Shown here one piece after another: positions 35,980 through 42,867 of a stretch of 64,000 nt of DNA. The position numbers were made by a program, and so were the translations under genes. Source of the stretch: Butyricimonas synergistica DSM 23225 (GTDB lineage Bacteria > Bacteroidota > Bacteroidia > Bacteroidales > Marinifilaceae). Each line of letters starts with the position of its first letter. Position 1 is the first letter of the stretch. The notes under the pieces were generated by a model. That model ran no database searches, was not told where the DNA came from, and saw only the letters and a list, made by a program, of their open reading frames with translations. The stretch covers positions 186,001-250,000 of the forward strand of contig NZ_KB903367.1 of assembly GCF_000379665.1 (NCBI RefSeq), in the 5' to 3' direction.

Positions 35980-36124
35980 GTTTATAAAGTTTGTAAAGTT
36001 CATAAAGTAGAACCTTCGATTCAGGTCTGTAAGGTCGAAAGTCCATAAGGTCCGTAAAGTCCATAAAGTCAAAGGACTCCCCTGACCTTTGACTTTATGG
36101 ACTTTCGACCTTACAAACTTTATA
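35980..36124. repeat. Composite palindromic intergenic repeat, copy C
   Basis: It begins at the stop codon of the AAA/nuclease gene. The left arm is built of GTTTATAAAGTTTGTAAAGT-type units, with GGTCGAAAGTCCATAAGGT. The right arm (36081-36124) is its complement with an internal segment missing (CCTTTGACTTTATGGACTTT, then CGACCTTACAAACTTTATA). The loop is ACTCCCC. It lacks the 53-bp core of copies A and B. Confidence 0.8.
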
Positions 36125-36180
36125 ACCCCTTCTTTCTCTCCCGTTCCTCTTGTCATAGATTGAAAAATTAATCAACAGAC

Positions 36181-38989
36181 ATGAAAAAAGCGATATTGTT
36201 GTTTGTCGTGAGCTTGCTTTTCATGGCGGGCTTGTCGGCACAAGTGGATTTGGAAAAGAAATTACCCCGTGACCCGGAAATGGTCGTGGGGCGTTTGGCG
36301 AACGGCATGACGTATTATATCCGTCACAACGACCGCCCTCGGAATCAGGCGAACTTTTATCTGGTGAGAAACGCGGGCTTCCTGCTGGAAGAGGGTGACG
36401 GGCAGCGTGGCGTGGCGCATTTCCTGGAGCACATGGCGTTCCAGGGGTCGGAGCATTTCCCCGGGCGGGAGATGATCAAGACGCTGGAACGTCACGGGGT
36501 GCTGTACGGGCACGACATCAACGCCGTGACTTCGGACAACCACATCGTTTACCTTTTTAACAACGTCCCCACGGGCGACGAGCGATTCCTGGATACCTGC
36601 GTGATGATCCTGCGCGACTGGTCCTATTACCTGACCATCGACGAGGACCGGATAGACCGGGAGAAGAAAGTCATAGAGGAGGAGTGGAACATGCTGAACA
36701 CGCCCGAGAAGAGGGCGCAGGACCAGATTGCGCGGGTGTTGCTGCAAGGCTCCCCTTATGCGGACCGGGACGCGCTGGGGACACCGGAGGCGATCCGGGC
36801 GATCGACGCACGGAAACTCCGGGAGTTCTACCACGAGTGGTACCGCTCGGACCTGACCGCCGTGGTGATCGTTGGCGACATAGACGTGAAGCAGATGGAA
36901 CGCCGGGTGAAGAAGATTCTTTCCAAGATCCCGGCGGTGAAAAAAACGCCCCCCCCGTCCGGAGATCGAGATCCCGGCGCACGAGGAGATGTACTACTGC
37001 CTGGCGACGGACCCGGGGATCAACTACACGACCCTGAACGTCATCACGATGGTGCCCGAGCCCTCCCGGGAGGAGAAGAACACTTACGCCTACCTGAAAG
37101 AGGAGATCTTGATCCGGTGCTTCAACACGATGACCGGGAAACGTTTCGCGAGACTGTTGGCACAGCCGGATTGCCCGCTGGTGCGAGGGGGGATTAATTT
37201 CATCCCGTTCAAGCGGGGGTATTATAGTTACCAGCTCGGGGGAATGCCCAAGCCGGGGCAGGACGAGGCGGCGTTGCGTGCGTTGCTGATGGAGAACGAG
37301 CGGGTGAGGCGCCACGGCTTCATGGCGGGCGAGCTGGAGGAGGTGAAAGCGTCGCTGTTGAAGGAGCTGGAACTGGGGTACCGTGCCCGTGGGGAGGTGA
37401 AGCATGACGCTTACTGCCAGGCGATGAGGGATCATTACCTGAACGGCGCCCCGCTGGTGGCGGATGACGAGAAGTACGCCTTCCTGAAAACCTTGATCCC
37501 GGCGCTGACCGTGGAGGAGGTGAACGCGAAAGTGCCGGAGTGGGACACCCCGGGCAACAAGACGGTGGTGATCTCCGGTTCGGAGATGGCGTGGCACCTG
37601 ATGGAAGAGGAGGTGAAGGACATCATGGCGGAGGTGAAGAACGGGGTGGTGGAACCTTACCGGCACGAGAGAGCGGCGACGGGCGACGAGCAACCGTTGC
37701 TGGCGGAACAACCGTCGGGCAGCCCGGTGACCTCGGAATGCGAGTTGGCGGGCTTCGATGCCGTGGAATGGACGCTGGCGAACGGGGTAAAGGTGGTGTA
37801 CCGCGAGAGTGACCTGGAGTGCAACAAGTTGTCGTTGAAGGCTTACAGCCCGGGTGGGACCTCCCTGTACGACCTCGACATGCTTCCTACGGTGGAAATG
37901 GCCGTGCCGCTTGCGTGGGCGTGCGGGTTGGGTGACCACGATGCGGTGACGTTGAAGCGGTGGATGGCAAGCAAGGGGGTAAAGTGCGAGGCGAGCCTCG
38001 GGGAGTTGAATGAGTACGTGACCGCTTCCGCCCTGCCGGAGGATGCGGAGAGCTTGTTGCAACTGGTGTACCTGACTTTCGCCCGACCGCGGTTTGACCG
38101 GGAGGCGTTCGGGAAGGTGATGGCGCAACAGTTGATGCAATCCCGGATGCAGGGGAGGAACGTGTTGCAGGACACCGTGAAGCGTTTGCAAAACGGTTGC
38201 CATCCGCGTGCGTTGTTGAAGAACGCCGCCTACCTCGGGAAGGTGGACCTCGACAAGGTCGGGCAAGTGTACCTGGAGCGCTTCTCGAACGCCGGCGATT
38301 TCACGTTCTTCATCACGGGAAACCTTCCCGTCGCGGAGTTGAAGCCGCTGGTGGAGAAATACCTCGGTGCCCTGCCGTCAACGAGTGACCGGGAGAAATG
38401 GATTGATAGGGGAATAAGACCTTTCTGCGGGAAACAGGAACGCGTGATCGAGTTCATGGGGCTTCCCACCTCGTTCGTGGTGTTGAGCGCGAGCAAGGAG
38501 ATGGAGGATAACATCCGCCACGCCGTTTGCCTGCAAGCGTTGAAAAGCATCCTGCAGACCCGCTGCATGAACGTCATCCGGGAGAAGGAGGGCGGCACCT
38601 ACGCGGTGAACGTCAACGAGAGCGTGGTGCACGAGCCAGTGGCACGCTATTACCTGACCGTGGAATTCCAGTGCGACCCGTTGAACGCCGCCCGGCTGAA
38701 AGGAATCGTTCTCGGCGAGTTGGAACGCCTGTGCCAACAAGCCCCTACCCGTGACGAGTTGATGATGGCGTTGAACTCCATCCGCAAGAAAGAGGGCGAG
38801 GCACGCGAGACCAACGTCTACTGGCAGGAAAAACTGGTGTTGTACTACAAGACCGGCCTGAACCAGGCGGACGCGAGGGAATTCGAGGAGGTAGTGGACA
38901 AATTGACCCCTGCCGGCTTCCTCTCCTTCATGCAATCGTTCTGGAATGAGAGCGATCTCACCGACATCGTGTTTAAACCGGCGAATTAG
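36181..38989 (+). pseudogene. M16 (insulinase-family) zinc peptidase, frameshifted in a C8 run
   Basis: Two overlapping frames together encode one protein of about 936 residues. Frame 1 (from 36181) carries the signal peptide (MKKAILLFVVSLLFMAGLSA) and the inverted zinc motif HFLEH (His80, Glu83, His84), with the third ligand region EEEWNML near 163. At C8 (36949-36956) the frame shifts; with seven Cs the protein would continue ...TPPRPEIEIPAHEE in the frame of the 36989-38989 ORF. That ORF holds the rest of the first domain and the inactive second M16 domain. M16 enzymes degrade peptides in the periplasm or at the surface. No other lesion is visible, so the break is recent, reversible, or a sequencing error. 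GC-rich like the second Sus locus. Confidence 0.85.
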
Positions 38990-39040
38990 TTTACAGGGAG
39001 TTCTTCTTTTACACTCGGGAAAAGTAGCCGGGGAAGATAC

Positions 39041-39064
39041 CTGCCGGGAGGCTTGTTTCCTGGG
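39041..39064. repeat. Left inverted repeat of the LytTR gene
   Basis: CTGCCGGGAGGCT (39041-39053) is repeated as its exact complement inside the 5' coding part (AGCCTCCCGGCAG, 39119-39131). CCGGGAGGCTTGTTTCCTGGG (39044-39064) is matched by CCCAGGAAACATCCTCCCGG at 39542-39561 behind the gene, with one gap and one mismatch. Confidence 0.7.
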
Positions 39065-39082
39065 GCATAATATTAAAAGATT

Positions 39083-39526
39083 ATGACACAGGAACAAAAT
39101 AACATAGAGATAGAAAATAGCCTCCCGGCAGAACCTGCCGCCGTGGTAAGTGATCGTTTGATGAACGATCGTATTTTCGTTTGGAGTAATGACTCGTACC
39201 GCTTGGTCTTGTTCTCGAGTATCGCCTGGTTGCAAGCGGATCGGGCTTATTGTTACATTCATTTCAAGGATGGTACCAAAATCATCGTGATACACCCGTT
39301 GCAGAAAGTGCTGGCGGCACTTCCTCCCGAGCGATTCGCCCGGGTTCACCGTGGTTACGCCGTTTGCCTGGACCTCGTGGACCGGGTGATCGGCAACACG
39401 ATTTACATCGGCAAGCAGGAGTTCCCGGTAAGTTCCGCTTACCGCGACGACCTTCATTCCCGCTTTCGTTTTTTAGGTAAAGTGAAAGGATTGCATAAAT
39501 CTAAATCTTTCAAAATCAGCAAATAA
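39083..39526 (+). CDS. LytTR-family DNA-binding transcriptional regulator (stand-alone)
   Basis: 147 residues. It is mostly a single LytTR domain at about 38-135 (VLFSSIAWLQADRAYCYIHF, KVLAALPPERFARVHRGYAVCLDLVDRV, FPVSSAYRDDL), without a response-receiver domain. LytTR proteins bind direct repeats in promoter DNA through beta-strand loops. The basic tail (KGLHKSKSFKISK) may add DNA contacts. It follows the M16 peptidase gene by 93 nt and is framed by inverted repeats that also reach into its first codons, which suggests RNA-level or autoregulatory control (inference). Target genes unknown. Confidence 0.85.
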   Translation: MTQEQNNIEIENSLPAEPAAVVSDRLMNDRIFVWSNDSYRLVLFSSIAWLQADRAYCYIHFKDGTKIIVIHPLQKVLAALPPERFARVHRGYAVCLDLVDRVIGNTIYIGKQEFPVSSAYRDDLHSRFRFLGKVKGLHKSKSFKISK

Positions 39527-39541
39527 TCATGTGTAACCCGT

Positions 39542-39561
39542 CCCAGGAAACATCCTCCCGG
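39542..39561. repeat. Right inverted repeat of the LytTR gene
   Basis: CCCAGGAAACATCCTCCCGG, complement of 39044-39064 apart from one gap and one mismatch, 16 nt after the LytTR stop codon. A hairpin between the two copies would enclose the entire gene. Confidence 0.65.
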
Positions 39562-39590
39562 AATAGGTTCGCGATTCGGGTTTATTGAAA

Positions 39591-40463
39591 CTATATTGCC
39601 TCGATTTCTTCCAAGGATAGCCCGGTCATTTGGGCGATGGCTTCCGGGGTCATGCCAAATGATTTCATGTTACGAGCGATCGTCCTTTTTTCTTCTTCTC
39701 TCCCTTCTTTTATCCCTTCTTCTCTCCCTTCTTTTCTTCCACAGACCAACCCTCTCTGCTCGGCACTGTAGAACAGGGTTTTCTCGGTACTGATGCTATC
39801 CCAGAATTTCTCGTAGCCGAGGAGTTGCGCGGGGGTGAACGCCGCCTCCTCGATTGCCTTGACAGCCTTGTTGACCTCGGGGTTGGCTAACAACTCCTCG
39901 GGCACGGACACGGTGCGTTCGTCAATCTCGGTAAGAAATCGTAACCAGAGGACCTGCATTTTTTTCTCCGCGTACGTGTGCGGGGTGAACTTGGGCAGCT
40001 CCACGAAGACGAGTTGCAAGCCGTCGATGACTTTATTGGAATCCTTGTCGTGCACGAGCTTGTAGTGATGGTAGTATCCTTTCATCCCCGGCTCGAAAAT
40101 CTCGTTCACGAGGTTGAGGGAGTAAACGGGTTGCAGCAGGTGGTAATTTTCCCCGCTCCCGATTTGTCTCACGTAAGCTTTCGAGGCGTTGAACAACACC
40201 CTGTACTTGAATTCCTGCGACCAGATCATTTGCATCTCGACGATGAATTGCCTTCCCCTTTTGTCCTTGCACCGCACGTCAACGATGCTGTTTTTTTTCC
40301 ACGGGTTATCGGGCACCATCTCGGCGGGGAGGTACTCGATGTCCGTGACCTCTTGCCCGGGAGCGAGAGGAAGCAGGGCGTTGAGTAAACTCATCACCAG
40401 GTCGGGATGTTCCCCGAACACGCATTTGAATGGCAGGTCAGCCTTTGGATCCAAGTATTTCAT
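39591..40463 (-). CDS. Rpn-family PD-(D/E)XK nuclease (recombination-promoting nuclease / putative transposase)
   Basis: 290 residues. The N-terminal PD-(D/E)XK domain has Asp62 in SIVDVRC and Glu76-Gln78 in FIVEMQ, the typical D-(E)xQ core of Rpn proteins. A helical region follows. Near residue 245 comes a Gly/Arg/Glu/Lys repeat (GREEGIKEGREEEKR) encoded by CT-rich tandem DNA, a known hinge of this family. The C-terminus is helix-turn-helix-like (FGMTPEAIAQMTGLSLEEIEAI). Rpn proteins cut DNA and raise recA-independent recombination in E. coli. A complete -33/-7 promoter lies upstream (40498-40528). Confidence 0.88.
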   Translation of the reverse strand: MKYLDPKADLPFKCVFGEHPDLVMSLLNALLPLAPGQEVTDIEYLPAEMVPDNPWKKNSIVDVRCKDKRGRQFIVEMQMIWSQEFKYRVLFNASKAYVRQIGSGENYHLLQPVYSLNLVNEIFEPGMKGYYHHYKLVHDKDSNKVIDGLQLVFVELPKFTPHTYAEKKMQVLWLRFLTEIDERTVSVPEELLANPEVNKAVKAIEEAAFTPAQLLGYEKFWDSISTEKTLFYSAEQRGLVCGRKEGREEGIKEGREEEKRTIARNMKSFGMTPEAIAQMTGLSLEEIEAI

Positions 40464-40497
40464 GGTGTCATTTTATTTGTTAGTCATTCAACAATCA

Positions 40498-40528
40498 CAA
40501 AGTTAGTGATTAGAATTGAATTTTACAA
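40498..40528 (-). promoter_or_regulatory. Promoter of the Rpn-family gene
   Basis: On the minus strand, TTG (40528-40526), 20 nt, TAACTTTG (40505-40498): a full match to the Bacteroidota -33/-7 pattern, 35 nt before the ATG at 40463. Confidence 0.7.
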
Positions 40529-40614
40529 GTGTCGGTAACGCGCCGCGAAAACGGATTGTTCGGTCGGTTGAAAGAGGCAACGGGTCGGTTGACGCGGTGA
40601 ACGGGATAGAATAG

Positions 40615-40645
40615 TTGTATCGAGGGGTATGGCGCTTTACTTTTG
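40615..40645 (+). promoter_or_regulatory. Promoter of a short transcription unit
   Basis: TTG (40615-40617), 20 nt, TACTTTTG (40638-40645), a full -33/-7 match. It faces a 44-codon ORF (40670) and no larger gene; the next plus-strand gene is 900 bp away. Confidence 0.6.
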
Positions 40646-40669
40646 TCACGTAATCAAAAATTAAATGCT

Positions 40670-40804
40670 ATGGATTTATTATTTGAAACGGTTCGGGAGC
40701 GAGAGGGCTTCCCGGGAAGAACAAGGCGAAAACGGGTCGAGAAAAGGGAGAGAACGGGCTACAACTCCAGTATAACATTTGAGCAACACCTGTCTAACAC
40801 CTGA
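40670..40804 (+). CDS. Possible small protein of 44 residues
   Basis: ATG 40670 opens a 44-codon frame ending at TGA 40804 (begins MDLLFETVRE; middle very basic, RTRRKRVEKRERT). A full consensus promoter ends 24 nt before the ATG, and a long hairpin (40772-40830) overlaps its end. I do not recognise the product. The basic middle could bind nucleic acid, but chance ORFs of this length are common, and the unit could equally be a small RNA. Confidence 0.35.
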   Translation: MDLLFETVREREGFPGRTRRKRVEKRERTGYNSSITFEQHLSNT

Positions 40805-40830
40805 CGGGACAAGTGTTGCTTAAATGTTAT
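40772..40830. repeat. 22-bp imperfect inverted repeat (large hairpin)
   Basis: ATAACATTTGAGCAACACCTGT (as 40772-40793) pairs with 40809-40830 with only two wobble-type mismatches, enclosing a 15-nt loop. No U run follows on either strand, so a classical terminator is unlikely. The whole 40464-40887 gap holds two divergent promoters, the small ORF and this hairpin. Confidence 0.65.
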
Positions 40831-40887
40831 TGAAAAGGCAAAACTTGGTTGTTTCTTGATTTCTGTTTGTAAATGACGGAAATTGGG

Positions 40888-41400
40888 TTAAAATTCAGCC
40901 CTGTAATTTCGGGCGATGAAGTATTCTCGCAATTTACGGATGGCGCCGTATTTGAGGGTGCGCACGGTGTTGACGGAAACGCCGATGATTTCAGCAATTT
41001 CCTTCACGTTGTTGCCAGCGAGGGTTAGAAGGATGATACGTTCGCTTTGGGGTGGCAATTGTCGGATAGCGTGGATTAATATTTGGTTGGCTTCTTCCTC
41101 GATGATTCTTTCCAGAATACCAGAGTTGTCATGTTCGCCGGGGTAAATTTGTTTGTAGCGTTCGTTCTCTCTTTTTACACTTCGGATGTAGTTGAGGGAT
41201 TCATTTCTTGTCATGATGAACAAAAAATTTTCGACGGAATCTAAGGTTTTATATTGTTTCCGATTTTCCCAGAACTTGACAATAACATCTTGTGCGATGT
41301 CTTGTGCGATGTCGGATGAACCGACAAATTTCAGGGCGATCGTACAGATAGTTGTGTAGTGCTTTTGTATAAATTGTTCTAATTCAATAGGATCGTTCAT
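40888..41400 (-). CDS. ECF sigma factor (FecI-like) of the third Sus locus
   Basis: 170 residues. Region 2 is at about 10-75 (SDIAQDIAQDVIVKFWENRK). Region 4 is at about 110-160 (QLPPQSERIILLTLAGNNV, then the HTH EIAEIIGVSVNTVRTLKYGA). It is oriented away from the FecR gene (41554, plus strand), sharing a 153-bp divergent control region, whereas in the second Sus locus the sigma gene precedes fecR on the same strand. It probably drives the fecR-susC-susD operon and perhaps itself. Its target promoter is not identifiable without comparison. Confidence 0.92.
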   Translation of the reverse strand: MNDPIELEQFIQKHYTTICTIALKFVGSSDIAQDIAQDVIVKFWENRKQYKTLDSVENFLFIMTRNESLNYIRSVKRENERYKQIYPGEHDNSGILERIIEEEANQILIHAIRQLPPQSERIILLTLAGNNVKEIAEIIGVSVNTVRTLKYGAIRKLREYFIARNYRAEF

Positions 41401-41553
41401 CGGTTAGTTTGTATTGAAGATCAATTTTACAGTCACAGGAAATCTATGCAATTATAGTTATTTTTTTTCATTCCAAATAAAATTTGAAAAAAAATCGTGT
41501 TTCGATTCATACAAATCGGATACCCTTGGTGTCTTTAAGGAAATATCAGTGGA
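41401..41553. promoter_or_regulatory. Divergent control region between sigma and fecR
   Basis: 153 bp, AT-rich, with runs of T and A near 41461-41494. CGATTCATACAAATCG (41503-41518) has short inverted ends (CGATT and AATCG), and GGATACCCTTGG follows before fecR. One or both genes are probably controlled from here, but the boxes cannot be fixed by eye. Confidence 0.5.
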
Positions 41554-42762
41554 ATGATGGACTATAATAAGGAAAAAATATTAGCAGAGATCATCTTGAA
41601 AATTCGCTTCGGAACGGCTTCAAAAGAAGAGAAACGTGAGGTTGAGAAGTGGATGGCAGAGAAAGAAGAACATCGGCTTTTGTACGAGAAGATTGTTTCG
41701 GGGAAAAGTATGATCGAGTACTTGGAGACAGAAACGGAAGTAAAGGCTGATGTCAATGTAAAAATGATTTCTGCACGGGTTCAAAAACAAATTCGAGAGA
41801 ATAAGATGCGTACACGACGCGGGCTTCGGAAATGGTACGCGATGGTTGGTGCGGCTTGTTTGGTCGGGATTGTTTTGGCTGGTTTCTTCTTTTTGAATAA
41901 CGGGAAGGATAAGCCGGATACTCTGGTTGAGAATAAGCCGGAGCGAATGATGAACGAGAAAGTGATGTTAGTACTTTCAGATGGAAAAACTATTGGGCTT
42001 GCTCATCAAGGTACGGACAGTATATACATCGGGCAGGCGACTATTATAAAAAAAGATGCTCAATTGACATACGAGAGGAAGCAGGATACTTTAGGAGCGC
42101 ATGTCGAGGAAGAGCGTAATCGGATTATCACTACGGTCGGCGGCGACTATTTCTTCATCTTGAGTGATGGGACGAAGGTATGGTTGAACGCGGAATCCGA
42201 ATTGGATTTCCCGGTAGACTTTATTGGAGAAGAGCGGGTGGTGAAGTTGAAAGGCGAGGCGTATTTCGAGGTAGAGCCGGATGCGGCGCATCCTTTTATC
42301 GTGGAAACGAAAGAGGTTCGAACTCGAGTATTGGGGACTTCGTTCAATATAAAAGCGTATGATAATGAAGAGAGTGTATATACTACCTTGTTGACTGGGA
42401 AAGTAGAAGTATCCGCGGTTAATGAGAACGAATCGGTAATATTGACACCCGGAATGCAATGCGAATGGGAGAAAGACGAGCACGTGATGGAGATGAAGAA
42501 GGTGGATGCTGAAAAATACGTGGCTTGGAAACAAGGGCAGTTTATGTTTGACAATGAGAATATCACGGTGGTGACCCGGGTGCTGGAAAGATGGTATGGA
42601 TTGAAATTTATTTATAATGAAGGTTGTTCCCGAAAGCATACTTTTAGTGGTTGTTTGAGTAAGGACGATTCTTTAGAATCTATACTGGAAACATTGACTT
42701 ACACGGGTGGACCCCGATTTATAATGGGAAAAAATGTAGTATACGTGAAAGATAAAATCTAA
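41554..42762 (+). CDS. FecR-family anti-sigma factor of the third Sus locus
   Basis: 402 residues; the start may also be the second Met at 41557. The N-terminal cytosolic domain covers about 1-90, with a TM helix at about 96-115 (WYAMVGAACLVGIVLAGFFF). The FecR domain covers about 195-295 (LSDGTKVWLNAESELDFPV, GEAYFEVEPDAAHPFIV, VLGTSFNIKAYD). The DUF4974-like C-terminus (about 325-402) has FDNENITVVTRVLERWYGLKF. It links the periplasmic STN domain of the next SusC to the divergent sigma factor. Sigma inhibition or activation through regulated cleavage is known for the family. Confidence 0.93.
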   Translation: MMDYNKEKILAEIILKIRFGTASKEEKREVEKWMAEKEEHRLLYEKIVSGKSMIEYLETETEVKADVNVKMISARVQKQIRENKMRTRRGLRKWYAMVGAACLVGIVLAGFFFLNNGKDKPDTLVENKPERMMNEKVMLVLSDGKTIGLAHQGTDSIYIGQATIIKKDAQLTYERKQDTLGAHVEEERNRIITTVGGDYFFILSDGTKVWLNAESELDFPVDFIGEERVVKLKGEAYFEVEPDAAHPFIVETKEVRTRVLGTSFNIKAYDNEESVYTTLLTGKVEVSAVNENESVILTPGMQCEWEKDEHVMEMKKVDAEKYVAWKQGQFMFDNENITVVTRVLERWYGLKFIYNEGCSRKHTFSGCLSKDDSLESILETLTYTGGPRFIMGKNVVYVKDKI

Positions 42763-42782
42763 AAACAGAAAGTTGAAAACAA

Positions 42783-42838
42783 AAAATGGAGAGGTTTCGC
42801 GGACCACTCCATTTTACAAAGACCTTGTAAAAACAAGG
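42783..42838 (+). promoter_or_regulatory. Two tandem hairpins in the susC leader of the third Sus locus
   Basis: AAAATGGAG (42783-42791) pairs with CTCCATTTT (42807-42815), enclosing GGT/ACC as an inner stem. CCTTGT (42823-42828) pairs with ACAAGG (42833-42838). They fill most of the 105-bp fecR-susC gap and recall the hairpin in the same place of the second locus. Confidence 0.55.
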
Positions 42839-42867
42839 ATAGTGTTTCATTTTAATTTTACAAATCT

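Noticed and set aside
36671-38266. Long open frame on the minus strand opposite the M16 gene (531 codons)
   Set aside because: It lies antisense to a conserved peptidase in a GC-rich stretch; the product is His/Arg/Gln-rich and low-complexity, with no recognisable domain. It is a compositional shadow.
40772-40830. Large hairpin considered as an integron attC site or insertion-sequence end
   Set aside because: No attC core sites (GTTRRRY-like), no integrase, no target duplication and no transposase frame nearby.
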